NCBI GenBank assembly: GCA_023389255.1
Contig: JAEWER010000011.1
Location: forward strand, 1 to 50,736
Direction: 5' to 3'
DNA: 50,736 nucleotides
Origin: Bacillota bacterium
GTDB lineage: Bacteria > Bacillota > Clostridia > Saccharofermentanales > DTU023
In this document: one piece after another, positions 1 through 9,048 of the stretch
Layout of the letters: each line of letters opens with the position of its first letter
How positions within the stretch are numbered: position 1 is the first letter of the stretch
Translations under genes and position numbers: made by a program
The notes under the pieces: generated by a model
Databases searched by the model: none
The model's input: the letters and a program-made list of their open reading frames with translations, nothing else
What the model was told of the DNA's origin: nothing

Positions 1-132
1 ATTAGCATTTATTTATGTCCCACTTTTAGTTTATTGAGGCTTTGTCAAATCAGAAGTACAAGTTATGTGAAATTCATGTCAAATATTGATTGGGCAGCTT
101 AGGAGAAAATCAGAAGCTTAAACGCTAGTAAA

Positions 133-159
133 AAAAGAGAAGCCATAAGCTTCTCTCTT
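133..159. terminator. Hairpin terminator in the degraded left-edge region
   Basis: Inverted repeat AGAGAAGC (136-143) and GCTTCTCT (149-156) with a 5-nt loop, flanked by an A-run on the left and T-rich sequence on the right, so it could act in either direction. No intact gene in the window clearly uses it. Confidence 0.5.
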
Positions 160-204
160 TAGTTAATAATGAAAACTTGTATATTCCCCAATAGCCTTCT
201 AAAC

Positions 205-470
205 TTAATTCTCCTTAAAGTCGTAGAGTTCTTTTTTTAGTCTCACCTGTGTACGCTCCTAATTTCTTCAATCTTCTCCTTGATTGCTCTGATCAATGAT
301 TCTTGCATGTTCGCTTTATTACTCAACGCTCTTGCCACGTCTTCGTCTCTTGTATCTTTGCTGATTAGTCTGTGAATTATTACGGGCTTTGTCTGTCCCT
401 GCCTGTGTAGTCTCTTGTTATGCTTGCCAGGTAGCTTCTGCTACTTTCTTTGGTGCTAAAGAAATCGCTT
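205..470 (-). pseudogene. Remnant of phage-type SNF2/DEAD helicase, C-terminal end
   Basis: The minus strand from 419 down to the TGA at 243-245 reads 58 uninterrupted codons beginning NKRLHRQGQTKPVIIHRLIS. The RLHRQGQTKPV stretch matches helicase motif VI of phage-encoded SNF2-family helicases, and the following DEDV...ALSNK...QESLI pattern matches their usual C terminus. Just upstream, the expected preceding residues (TWQA) occur in a different frame, offset by one base near 420, so this copy is frameshifted. Further upstream the similarity fades, and nothing resembling the helicase ATP-binding half is present. A 13-codon frame (GTG at 246, overlapping the TGA as GTGA, ending TAA at 205-207) follows, as expected for the next gene of a phage operon, but it is cut short. 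I read the region as an eroded prophage fragment. Identification rests on motif recognition only. Confidence 0.7.
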
Positions 471-695
471 ATACGGTCACACTCTAGCTATGAACACAGA
501 CGGTACATACGTGCACGAAATAGATAGGTCATTTAAGCCCTGTTTTTTTATACCTGCGCACCTAATCTTTACCACACTTTTTACCCACTTTAAGACTTTT
601 TACACATCTTTAAGACTTTCTAGAAAATCTCCAAAAACTAGAAAAGCCCTCTAAGACTTTATTTTCAGTCTTAGAGGGCTTTAATGAAATACTAA
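471..695. other. Non-coding, degraded stretch before tRNA-Ser
   Basis: No plausible gene is visible. The stretch contains short imperfect repeats of the type TTTAAGACTTT (near 590-620) and the terminator described separately at 643-682. It lies between the helicase remnant and the 3' end of tRNA-Ser, and probably belongs to the same decayed insertion. Confidence 0.4.
643..682 (-). terminator. Rho-independent terminator after tRNA-Ser
   Basis: A 16-bp near-perfect inverted repeat, AAAGCCCTCTAAGACT (643-658) and AGTCTTAGAGGGCTTT (667-682), lies 14 bases downstream of the tRNA-Ser 3' end on the minus strand. It is followed on that strand by a short T-run. Confidence 0.7.
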
Positions 696-786
696 TGGCG
701 GAGACGGTGAGATTCGAACTCACGTGCCCATCTCTGGACAACTGCATTTCGAGTGCAGCGCGTTACGACCACTTCGCTACGTCTCC
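696..786 (-). tRNA. tRNA-Ser (anticodon CGA)
   Basis: A 91-nt class II tRNA. The acceptor arms GGAGACG and CGTCTCC pair, the discriminator is G and CCA is encoded (696-698). The anticodon stem CTGCA/TGCAG encloses the loop CTCGAAA, giving anticodon CGA, which reads UCG. The long variable arm and the TTCGAAT T-loop fit serine. It has its own promoter at 798-826 and a terminator at 643-682, so it is a stand-alone unit. Confidence 0.95.
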
Positions 787-797
787 ACAACAGTGCG

Positions 798-826
798 ATT
801 ATAAACAAACAGTACTACCTTAGCAA
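798..826 (-). promoter_or_regulatory. Promoter of tRNA-Ser
   Basis: On the minus strand, TTGCTA (821-826) and TATAAT (798-803) are separated by 17 nt. The -10 box ends 11 nt before the mature tRNA 5' end. Confidence 0.75.
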
Positions 827-971
827 CTAGTTCTAGCAATAGATACTAATAATCTATTACTATTTCTCAAAGAATCCAACTAGTCTTTTCCTTTATAAAC
901 AGCTAAAAAAATCCTATCTTTTTACTCTTTAATCTCTAGCGTATATCGACCTAAAATTTAAAAGTAAACAT
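827..971. other. Gap with no clear terminator for the glycogen operon
   Basis: Only a weak inverted repeat without a T-run (AATAGAT...ATCTATT, about 838-856) is seen downstream of the GH13 gene. I see no gene or convincing terminator. Confidence 0.35.
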
Positions 972-2972
972 CTATTCTCGATATAATTCAATACCTGAGT
1001 TAAGGTCAATCAATAATGCGGCCTTGCCAGCTAGAGTAATTGGTTGAACGTTTGTTACTACCACAAAATCACTTGGTTCTTTAGCAAAACTTTCTTGTAA
1101 ATTCTCCAAACGAAAGATCTTGCCGTTGCTACTGCGGTTAATTATGAACAATAAATCCGCATCATTTGTAATTGAATATCTCCTGATAGCTATAACATCT
1201 TGATCGAGCGCTAACGCTTGATACTCACCCGTAGTTAAAGCAGGATACTTTTTCCTCAGTTGTAACAAAGTACGGTATTTATTGGTCAGATCACTGGAGG
1301 CTTTTTCCCAATTAAAAGTACGGCGATTAAATGGATCTCTATAGCCTTCGCTTCCCTGCTCATCACCATAATAAACAGAAATATTACCAGGGCAAGCTAC
1401 TTGTAAAGCTACCGCTAACAATAATAGTGTTTCCGCTTCTTGTCTTTTCTCTGCCGATAACTTAATTTCTTTTTGTAACTCGCGCTTCCCAGGATCAGGA
1501 ATACCTGAGAGTTCAGTTAGGGCTCGCGCAGTATCATGACTGGAAATTAAATTCAAAGTTGCGAAAAGTGTAGGTTGAGGATAGTTTTCCCAAATAGTTT
1601 CTAGTTGGTTAATTGCTTGAATTGTAGTCAATTCATTTTTCAACCAACCTAGCACTGCTTGACGAAAGGGATAGCCCATGCTCGAATCGTGTGTGCTACC
1701 AAATAAAAAATCTCTAAAGTGACCATAACTCACTTTGTTGCTAGCATCTTCCCAGATCTCACCCATAATTACCGCATTTTTATTTGTTCCTTTGACACTT
1801 TTTCTCAAAGCACGCAGAAAGGTATCAGGTAATTCATCAGAAACATCTAAACGCCAGCCATCAATCCCTTGCCTCAACCAATACGGAATGACACCTGTTT
1901 TGCTTAGAATATATTGCTGATAGCTCAAATCTTCTTCACACACATTGGGCAAATCTGCAAAGCCCCACCAGCAGTCATAATTTGCTTCTGATACTAGCGC
2001 TTTTGGTTCTACATCTGGTGTTGAAGCAGAATGAAAACGATACCACGAGCTGTATGCCGATGGCACATTGAGCGTTGCTTGTTGCCACGCTCCCAGCGAA
2101 GAGTAGCGACCATAGCGATTAAAATAAATGCTGTCTGCTCCAGTATGACTGAACACTCCATCCAGCATTAGGTACATGCCACGGTTATGCAATTCGCTGA
2201 TCAAAATATCTAATTGCTCTTTACTACCTAGGAGCGGATCAATCTGAAAGTAGTTGCCTGTATCATAGCGATGGTTGGATCTACTCTCAAAAATAGGGTT
2301 TAGATAGAGAACATCTACTCCTAAACTTTGTAAATAATCTAGACTCTCCGTTATGCCTTGAAGCGTACCCCCAAAAAAATCGCAAGCTAAATAACCGGTA
2401 CTAGGGTGTCCATATATGTCAACATCTTCATTCCATTCTGCATGTAAAATTCGCTCGGGGTAGCGCTCTGTCGTAGCATGCATTTTCTCCCAGGTATAGT
2501 CAGTTCCTCGTTTAAAGCGATCTGGGAAAATTTGGTATACAATTGCGCCCTGAAACCATCGGGGAACATTAAAGCTACGTTCATAAACCGTGATTTGCCA
2601 AGCATTTTCACCCTGATTTTCAGCAGTCACAACAGGTGCAGAGCTAAGAAATTTACCACTACCATCTGCCGCTTCAGAGTTCTTACCAAAAATGAGGGTT
2701 TCGCCTGTTGTTCGCTCTATTTCAAACCAATAAAAAAACAAGCAATATTCAATAGGTAACCTAACTTCTAACTGATAAGCATCAACACCATTCCACAATA
2801 GACATTGTTCACTTTGGGCAAATTCTCGTAGGCCATATTGATATACAAGTTTAACTTGCTTGATCTCATCCGGTTGATCACAACGCAGACTGAAGTGCAC
2901 AAATGAGCCACAGGTTGTTGCTCCCTGTGGCTTTCTAAATTCATTTTGGCGACTATTGTGTTCTAGATACAT
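972..2972 (-). CDS. GH13 alpha-glucan hydrolase (neopullulanase/cyclomaltodextrinase-like)
   Basis: A 666-residue glycoside hydrolase of the alpha-amylase family, probably acting on glycogen-derived maltodextrins. Residues about 20-115 form an N-terminal beta-sandwich-like region. The barrel starts at IVYQIFPDRF (about 144). The catalytic triad is visible: nucleophile Asp376 in GWRLDV, acid/base Glu405 in GEIW and Asp480 in SSHD. No signal peptide is present, so it should act in the cytoplasm. The start codon overlaps the glgA stop by one base (TAATG), showing translational coupling. It is last in the glycogen operon, where it probably debranches or trims polymer. Exact bond specificity (alpha-1,4 or alpha-1,6) cannot be told from these motifs. 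Confidence 0.85.
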   Translation of the reverse strand: MYLEHNSRQNEFRKPQGATTCGSFVHFSLRCDQPDEIKQVKLVYQYGLREFAQSEQCLLWNGVDAYQLEVRLPIEYCLFFYWFEIERTTGETLIFGKNSEAADGSGKFLSSAPVVTAENQGENAWQITVYERSFNVPRWFQGAIVYQIFPDRFKRGTDYTWEKMHATTERYPERILHAEWNEDVDIYGHPSTGYLACDFFGGTLQGITESLDYLQSLGVDVLYLNPIFESRSNHRYDTGNYFQIDPLLGSKEQLDILISELHNRGMYLMLDGVFSHTGADSIYFNRYGRYSSLGAWQQATLNVPSAYSSWYRFHSASTPDVEPKALVSEANYDCWWGFADLPNVCEEDLSYQQYILSKTGVIPYWLRQGIDGWRLDVSDELPDTFLRALRKSVKGTNKNAVIMGEIWEDASNKVSYGHFRDFLFGSTHDSSMGYPFRQAVLGWLKNELTTIQAINQLETIWENYPQPTLFATLNLISSHDTARALTELSGIPDPGKRELQKEIKLSAEKRQEAETLLLLAVALQVACPGNISVYYGDEQGSEGYRDPFNRRTFNWEKASSDLTNKYRTLLQLRKKYPALTTGEYQALALDQDVIAIRRYSITNDADLLFIINRSSNGKIFRLENLQESFAKEPSDFVVVTNVQPITLAGKAALLIDLNSGIELYRE

Positions 2973-4426
2973 TAGTGTTGATTTTCCTCAACTATCTGTT
3001 GATATAAAGTGCAGTACTGCTCCGCCGACTTTCTCCACGAGAAGTCTTGACTCATAGCACTTTGCACTAGCTTTTGCCATGCTGTTTGATTATGTCGATA
3101 AAGTTCCAAGGCATCTTTAGTCACGAATAACAACTCGTGAGCATTTATATTAGCAAATGAGAAACCCGTACCACTTCCATCGAACTTGTTGTAGGGCTTA
3201 ACTGTATCTTTTAGCCCACCCGTTTCACGTACCACGGGTAGAGATCCATAGCGCATAGCAATCATTTGGCTCAAACCGCACGGTTCAAAGATAGATGGCA
3301 TCAGGAACAAATCACTACCTGCATAAATGCGTCGTGATAATCCTTCATCAAATTTGATGAGACAACGCATTTTATCTGGATGACGTTCCTGCACCTGTCT
3401 AAAAGTCTCCTCATAGTGATAATCGCCTGTACCCAATAAAACAAATTGGATATCTTCCTGCAGAAGTTCATCTATGATACAACTCAACAAGTCCAAACCT
3501 TTTTGTTGCGTTAAACGTGTAATCACAGCTATTAATGGCGTGGATGCTGCCTCTTGTAATCCTAGTTCTTTTTGCAGTTGTAGCTTGCAAGCAATTTTAC
3601 CTTCTCGCCATGTGTTGGCATCATAATGCTGGGCTAGCTGAATATCAGTTGTAGGATCGTAGCTAGTTACATCAATACCATTTAACACACCTTTTACTTT
3701 CCAAGCTTGCGCTCCTAACAGACCATTCAGACCTTCACCATAATAATCGAGCATGATCTCTCCTGCATACGTAGGTGAAACCGTCGTCACTCGATTACTG
3801 TACATAATGCCCACTTTCATAAAGTTAGGCACACCATCTTTTAGGATGCCAGCTTCGGAAAAATAATGATCAGGTAACTCTAGGAGATCTTGGATCTTTT
3901 CACGACTATGAATACCTTGAAATTTCAGATTATGGATGGTATATACACAGTAAGTATTTTTCAGATAGCCATGCGCCTGATAATGAGCTTCTAGCAATAC
4001 GGGAATCATACCTGTTTGCCAGTCGTTTAAATGCAATACATCAGGATAGAAGTCCATGGCTGAACCCAAAACTTCTAATACTGCCCTTTGAAAGAAACTA
4101 TAACGCTCGATATCGAATGAATATTCCAAATAGATGTTGTCATGACCGAAATAGTATTCGTTATCAATAAAATATACGGGTACTCCATCCACATCCATGC
4201 GGAATAAACCACTGTACATCGTACGCCAACCTAACTTAGTCATAGACCAACGTATGAATTGCAAATCTGAAGCATAACGCTCCTTGATCTGCTTGTAGAG
4301 TGGAATAATTACACGCACATCGTGCCCCAAAGCCTGAATCGCTTTCGGAAGAGCACCTACCACATCTCCTAGGCCACCACTTTTAGCCAATGGTGACATT
4401 TCCGAACTAACGAATAGAATGTTCAA
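2972..4426 (-). CDS. glgA: Glycogen synthase (ADP-glucose type, GT5)
   Basis: A 484-residue enzyme, the usual length for bacterial GlgA, which transfers glucose from ADP-glucose to the growing alpha-1,4-glucan chain. The N-terminal KSGGLGDVVGALP motif (residues 15-27) is the ADP-glucose-binding signature. HNDWQT and HNLKFQG follow, and the C-terminal Rossmann fold carries EPCGLSQM with the conserved Glu. The start overlaps the end of glgD by four bases (ATGA), and the stop overlaps the start of the GH13 gene by one base, so translation is coupled along the operon. Confidence 0.95.
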   Translation of the reverse strand: MNILFVSSEMSPLAKSGGLGDVVGALPKAIQALGHDVRVIIPLYKQIKERYASDLQFIRWSMTKLGWRTMYSGLFRMDVDGVPVYFIDNEYYFGHDNIYLEYSFDIERYSFFQRAVLEVLGSAMDFYPDVLHLNDWQTGMIPVLLEAHYQAHGYLKNTYCVYTIHNLKFQGIHSREKIQDLLELPDHYFSEAGILKDGVPNFMKVGIMYSNRVTTVSPTYAGEIMLDYYGEGLNGLLGAQAWKVKGVLNGIDVTSYDPTTDIQLAQHYDANTWREGKIACKLQLQKELGLQEAASTPLIAVITRLTQQKGLDLLSCIIDELLQEDIQFVLLGTGDYHYEETFRQVQERHPDKMRCLIKFDEGLSRRIYAGSDLFLMPSIFEPCGLSQMIAMRYGSLPVVRETGGLKDTVKPYNKFDGSGTGFSFANINAHELLFVTKDALELYRHNQTAWQKLVQSAMSQDFSWRKSAEQYCTLYQQIVEENQH

Positions 4427-5526
4427 ACAATCACGCCCTTTCCGATAACTACAGGATAATCAGGTTGACCTTGTAATCTAACACCTGGCCTAATAACTGT
4501 ATTTTTATCGACAATCACATTGGTCAACTCAGCTCCTTCACCAATGGTGCAATCTTGGAAAATAATGCAGTTCTTCAAGCTAGCGTGACTACCAACATTA
4601 ACACTACGGAACAGTATACTGTCTTCCACATTACCCTTAACATCACAGCCGTCGGACAACAAAGAATTAGTCACAAAATTACCTGCATGATAGTTGGCTG
4701 GAGCTTCATTCTTAACTTTTGTGTAGACTGGGCGTTCTGTTTGGAATAAGTGTCCTCTGGTATCCCTTTCCAGCATTCTCATTGATGCCTTGAAATAAGT
4801 AGCTACAGAGTTGATACGCAACACCAAATCCTTATATTCAAACCCCCTAATTTTAAATTGCTGATGCATTTTTAGCAGACTTTCAATACTCAAACGATGG
4901 ATGCCACGGGCAATAGCTTCGCCCAAAATATCGATTAAAATACGTCTAGCAATCACCAAAATACCAATAGCACAACGCTGTGTTTTTGGTGCAATAGGAT
5001 CGACCAACAAATCTTTTAACACGCCTCTATCTAGATCTAAAGCGAAAGATGGCGAACCAAATTTGTTAGCATCACGGTTGTACATGATACTCATATCAGC
5101 TCCACTCTCATGGTGAGCTTCAACAAATTCAGATAGATCCACGTTCATGATGATATTGGAATCGCTTAAAACCACATAGTCTTGCTTAACTGAATTGATA
5201 AAATCGAGCAGACCATCTAAATCATTAGCTTCTACAGGCTGTGAACCAGCAGTTAAAAATGGAGGCAAAATAGAAAGACCTTGCTTCATGCGATCCAAGT
5301 CCCAAGAAGCCCCTGTACCTAGGTGATCCATCAAAGAACGATACTTAGTAGTTGTCAATACACCAACTGTTTTGATGCCAGAGTTAATCATGTTTGACAA
5401 CATAAAATCTATGATGCGATAACGTCCACAAAAAGGGACGGCAGCCAGTGATCTAGGCTGTGACAACTCACTTAAGGTCACTCTTTTATGATCAGCCAAT
5501 ATTAAGCCAATTGCATTTGTTAGCAT
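4423..5526 (-). CDS. glgD: GlgD, ADP-glucose pyrophosphorylase regulatory subunit
   Basis: A 367-residue nucleotidyltransferase-fold protein with a C-terminal left-handed beta-helix (hexapeptide-like pattern from about residue 285). The N-terminal loop reads LADHKRVTLSEL instead of the GGxGxRLxxLT loop of GlgC, so catalytic substrate binding is degraded. That is characteristic of GlgD, which in Bacillota pairs with GlgC and modulates it. The ATG is preceded by a GGAGG site, and the gene lies 8 bases after glgC, consistent with co-production of the two subunits. Confidence 0.93.
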   Translation of the reverse strand: MLTNAIGLILADHKRVTLSELSQPRSLAAVPFCGRYRIIDFMLSNMINSGIKTVGVLTTTKYRSLMDHLGTGASWDLDRMKQGLSILPPFLTAGSQPVEANDLDGLLDFINSVKQDYVVLSDSNIIMNVDLSEFVEAHHESGADMSIMYNRDANKFGSPSFALDLDRGVLKDLLVDPIAPKTQRCAIGILVIARRILIDILGEAIARGIHRLSIESLLKMHQQFKIRGFEYKDLVLRINSVATYFKASMRMLERDTRGHLFQTERPVYTKVKNEAPANYHAGNFVTNSLLSDGCDVKGNVEDSILFRSVNVGSHASLKNCIIFQDCTIGEGAELTNVIVDKNTVIRPGVRLQGQPDYPVVIGKGVIV

Positions 5527-5534
5527 ATATCCTC

Positions 5535-6785
5535 CTACTTTTTGGCAACAACTTTGCTAGTTTCTCCTGGCTGGAGTTCGGAAATCATGGAATTAGGTGC
5601 AATCTTCACATTACTCTTAATCGTTATCCCACCTTGGAATACGGTGATACCGTGCGAGCACAGTTTGTTGTTGACATAGTCAGCAACACCTTCTGTCATT
5701 TCTGGGGTAGCTTTCACATTGCTACCAATCACGGTATCAATGCCGACGATACAATGGTCTAAAACTGAATTTTTGCCTACCACTACACCAGGCATCAAGA
5801 TAGAGTCTTTAACTACCGCACCTTCTTCGACTATGACGTTATTCGACAGAACAGAGTGTGTAACTTCACCATAAATCTCGGCACCATCTGTCAAGACAGA
5901 ATCAACTACCTTAGCTGTATTCGCGATATAGTGGGAAGGACGAATTGGATTTTTACTGTACACACGCCAGGTTCTATCACTCAAATCGATCCACTCTGGA
6001 TGATCGAGCAAATCCATATTGGATTCCCATAAAGAATAAATGGTTCCTACATCTTTCCAATATCCTTCAAATTTGAATGCCTGCAATTTGCATTTATCAG
6101 CCAACATAGACGGAATGATATTTTTACCAAAATCATTGACTGATTCAGGATTTTCTTCGTCTTCAATCAGTTTTTTGCGTAGCACATCCCAAGAAAAAAT
6201 ATATATTCCCATCGAAGCCAAATTGCTTTTAGGATTTTGCGGTTTTTCTTCAAACTCGATAACATGCCCTTCTTCGTCAGTATTCATGATGCCGAAACGT
6301 GATGCTTCTTCCCAAGGCACTTCGATAACTGCAATAGTAGCATCTGCTTCACACTCCACGTGCTTACGCAACATCTTGCTGTAATTCATTTTGTAGATAT
6401 GATCACCCGACAAAATCAAAACATACTTAGGCTGATACATATCAATAAAGTGAATATTCTGATAAATTGCATTAGCTGTTCCCTTGTACCAGTCACTGCC
6501 CGAATTAGTTTGGAAAGGAGGCAAAATAGCTAAACCACCATTATTACGGTCTAAATCCCAGGGATGGCCATTGCCCATGTAGGTATTCAGTTGAAATGGT
6601 TGATACTGAGTCAACACACCCACCGCTTCAATACCTGAGTTCGTACAATTGCTGAGCGGAAAATCGATAATACGATACCTGCTCCCATACGGCACAGCTG
6701 GTTTAGCGACATATTGCGTCAAAACCCCTAGTCGTGAGCCTTGTCCGCCAGCTAAAATCATCGCTACCATATCTTGTCTCGCCAT
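5535..6785 (-). CDS. glgC: Glucose-1-phosphate adenylyltransferase, catalytic subunit
   Basis: Makes ADP-glucose from ATP and glucose-1-phosphate, the committed step of bacterial glycogen synthesis. The catalytic loop GGQGSRLGVLT (residues 14-24) is intact. YGSRYRIIDFPLSNC, LSGDHIYKMNY and EFEEKPQNPKS follow in the expected order, then a C-terminal beta-helix. At 416 residues it is roughly 30 longer than typical Bacillota GlgC, and the extra length is at the C terminus. An AAGGAGG site precedes the ATG. It sits 9 bases after glgB and is partnered by glgD. Confidence 0.95.
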   Translation of the reverse strand: MARQDMVAMILAGGQGSRLGVLTQYVAKPAVPYGSRYRIIDFPLSNCTNSGIEAVGVLTQYQPFQLNTYMGNGHPWDLDRNNGGLAILPPFQTNSGSDWYKGTANAIYQNIHFIDMYQPKYVLILSGDHIYKMNYSKMLRKHVECEADATIAVIEVPWEEASRFGIMNTDEEGHVIEFEEKPQNPKSNLASMGIYIFSWDVLRKKLIEDEENPESVNDFGKNIIPSMLADKCKLQAFKFEGYWKDVGTIYSLWESNMDLLDHPEWIDLSDRTWRVYSKNPIRPSHYIANTAKVVDSVLTDGAEIYGEVTHSVLSNNVIVEEGAVVKDSILMPGVVVGKNSVLDHCIVGIDTVIGSNVKATPEMTEGVADYVNNKLCSHGITVFQGGITIKSNVKIAPNSMISELQPGETSKVVAKK

Positions 6786-6794
6786 AACTCCTCC

Positions 6795-8789
6795 TTAACT
6801 TTTCGGCTTTTGCCATTTGAGATATATGCCACAGAGCGGTGGCAATGTGAGTTCAAACTTTGAACTCACCTGAATTTCTGTTGCAAGCATTTGATCAGTT
6901 TCAATGCCTCTCACATCTCGCTGTGATTGTTTTAACTCAATTTTGTCTGCTATCTGATCAGTACCCTTATTCTCTTGTTCGATAATTTCATCCACTGTTT
7001 TAAGAACTTTAGGCTTCTTTTCTTCTGTGTCATACCAATAACCAGCACCGCCCCAAGTTTTATCATCACTGTTACAAATAATTTCGTATTCACCAGCTCG
7101 TGGAGCTTGTAGCTCATAATAGTCGAAAACTTTAGGGGTTAGATTAAAGATAGCTACCACTAGATCATCAGGATTTTCACCTTTTCGCGCAAAAGCTATC
7201 ACGCTATTTTCTAAGTCGTCATTCTTAAGCCATTCATAGCCAGCCCACGAATCATCAATTTGCCACAGAGCTTTTTCCGCTAAGTAAAGATGATTAAGTT
7301 GCTTAACAAAACGATGCATCGCTTCGTGTGCAGGATATTGCAACATGAACCATTCCAACTCTTCGTAATAACGCCATTCCAAATATGGAGCAAATTCATT
7401 GCCCATAAAGGTAAGCTTGGCTCCAGGATGCGCCATTTGATACATGAATAAGGTGCGCAAAGATGCGAATTGACGCCAATAATCCCCTGCCATTCTGCCG
7501 AGCAAAGTCTTTTTACCGTGCACAACCTCATCGTGTGAAAAAGGCAAAATAAAACGCTCGGAGAAAGCATACATCATCGAAAAAGTAAGTAATTGATGAT
7601 GTTGTTTACGCAGATAATAATCAAAAGAGAAATAATCGAGGGTGTCATTCATCCAACCCATATTCCATTTATGCGTAAAGCCAATTCCTCCAAGATCAGA
7701 ACCCTTGGTTAACTCAGGAAATTCAGTTGATTCTTCGGCAATCATCAGACAATGTGGCAACTTTTCCCTAATCAGAGCGTTAAGCTCCCTAAGGAAAGAG
7801 ATTGCTTCAAGATTTTCTGTACCGCCATGAGCATTAGTCAGATGCTCTTTTCTGCCAAATCCTAAATAGATCATGGAGGTGACGGCATCAACTCGTAAAC
7901 CATCAAAATGGAATTCTTTTAACCAAAAATAAGCGCTAGATAAAAGAAATGAACGTACTTCAGCTTTACTATAATCAAAAACTAAAGTTCCCCAATCTTC
8001 GTGTTCAGCCAACCTGGTATCGGCATATTCATAGAGCGCCGTCCCGTCGAATTTAGCTAGACCGAAAGCATCCCGTGGAAAATGGGCTGGCACCCAATCA
8101 AGGATTACACGAATACCGTGTTGGTGTAGACAATCAACCAAGAACTTTAGATCAGCAGGTGTGCCGTAACGACTAGTCGGCGCAAAGTATCCTGTAACCT
8201 GATATCCCCACGAGTCATCGAGTGGATGCTCCATTACAGGCATTAGCTCCACGGCGTTGTAACCCATTTCAACAACATAATCAGCTAACTGAGGAGCGAT
8301 ATCACGATAGTTATAACATGATCCATCAGAATATCTGCGCCAAGAACCCAAATGAACTTCATAAATATTAAGAGGCTTGACGGTATAGGCATCTGGTAAA
8401 TCAGCTAGATAATCTGCATCCTGCCACTCATAATCAGAGGGATCGTAGAGAATTGAAGCTGTTGACGGCCTGGTCTCAGCATGACGAGCAAAAGGATCAG
8501 CCTTTAGTTGCCACTCACCCGTAGAGAATTGAATGGCATATTTGTAACGATCCCACTGTCTTACATCGGGAATAAAAACCGTCCAAATGCCAGTGCTACC
8601 ATGTCGTTGCATGGGATTTATCTGATTATCCCAACAATTGAAATCACCAACTACACTTACATTCTGCGCATGGGGTGCCCAAACTGAAAACCTATAACCA
8701 GGTTCATCCAACATCATTTCTGGACGTGCCCCCAGCATTTCATAGCTCATATAATTTCTGCCGTTATTGAACAGATAGGCTGGATTCAT
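6795..8789 (-). CDS. glgB: 1,4-alpha-glucan branching enzyme
   Basis: A GH13 branching enzyme that introduces alpha-1,6 branches into glycogen. An N-terminal CBM48-type domain (RFSVWAPHAQNVSVVGDFN) precedes the barrel. The catalytic residues are in DGLRVDAV (nucleophile), IAEEST (acid/base) and FSHDEV. I place the start at the ATG at 8789 (664 residues): it has a GAGGAG site six bases upstream and lies just downstream of the predicted promoter at 8820-8849. An in-frame upstream ATG at 8891 would precede that promoter. A charged insertion of about 45 residues with many Glu, Gln and Lys lies near the C terminus, in the last beta-domain, and is unusual for GlgB. It is the first gene of the glycogen operon. 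Confidence 0.93.
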   Translation of the reverse strand: MNPAYLFNNGRNYMSYEMLGARPEMMLDEPGYRFSVWAPHAQNVSVVGDFNCWDNQINPMQRHGSTGIWTVFIPDVRQWDRYKYAIQFSTGEWQLKADPFARHAETRPSTASILYDPSDYEWQDADYLADLPDAYTVKPLNIYEVHLGSWRRYSDGSCYNYRDIAPQLADYVVEMGYNAVELMPVMEHPLDDSWGYQVTGYFAPTSRYGTPADLKFLVDCLHQHGIRVILDWVPAHFPRDAFGLAKFDGTALYEYADTRLAEHEDWGTLVFDYSKAEVRSFLLSSAYFWLKEFHFDGLRVDAVTSMIYLGFGRKEHLTNAHGGTENLEAISFLRELNALIREKLPHCLMIAEESTEFPELTKGSDLGGIGFTHKWNMGWMNDTLDYFSFDYYLRKQHHQLLTFSMMYAFSERFILPFSHDEVVHGKKTLLGRMAGDYWRQFASLRTLFMYQMAHPGAKLTFMGNEFAPYLEWRYYEELEWFMLQYPAHEAMHRFVKQLNHLYLAEKALWQIDDSWAGYEWLKNDDLENSVIAFARKGENPDDLVVAIFNLTPKVFDYYELQAPRAGEYEIICNSDDKTWGGAGYWYDTEEKKPKVLKTVDEIIEQENKGTDQIADKIELKQSQRDVRGIETDQMLATEIQVSSKFELTLPPLCGIYLKWQKPKS

Positions 8790-8819
8790 CCGCAACTCCT
8801 CGGATAGTTTTATGTGGTT

Positions 8820-8849
8820 ATTATAACTCACTAGCCCTCTTTTTGTCTT
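8820..8849 (-). promoter_or_regulatory. Probable promoter of the glycogen operon
   Basis: On the minus strand, AAGACA (8844-8849) and a perfect TATAAT (8820-8825) are separated by 18 nt. The -10 box ends 30 bases before the chosen glgB start. Confidence 0.5.
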
Positions 8850-9016
8850 AATATTGTTCAAATTGCACAAGAATAATTGCTTAACAAACAAAAAGAAAAC
8901 CTACTATTTCATGAATTTGGAGTTGCTGATAGTAGCCTAAAAGATTTCATTTCTCCTGTCTTGCAAAGTATCTTCCTCTGCACAAAAGAAAATTTAATTT
9001 ACAACTTTTTTGCAGT

Positions 9017-9045
9017 AAAAAAGCCTAGGCAATGCCTAGGCTTTT
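9017..9045 (-). terminator. Terminator of the LPXTG adhesin gene
   Basis: Inverted repeat AAAAGCCTAGGC (9019-9030) and GCCTAGGCTTTT (9034-9045), followed on the minus strand by a T-run. It lies immediately after the adhesin stop codon. Confidence 0.8.
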
Positions 9046-9048
9046 AAC

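Noticed and set aside
8790..8891. Longer glgB starting at the ATG at 8891
   Set aside because: The extra 34 residues are unlike GlgB, and the region contains the probable promoter; the ATG at 8789 has a good ribosome site.
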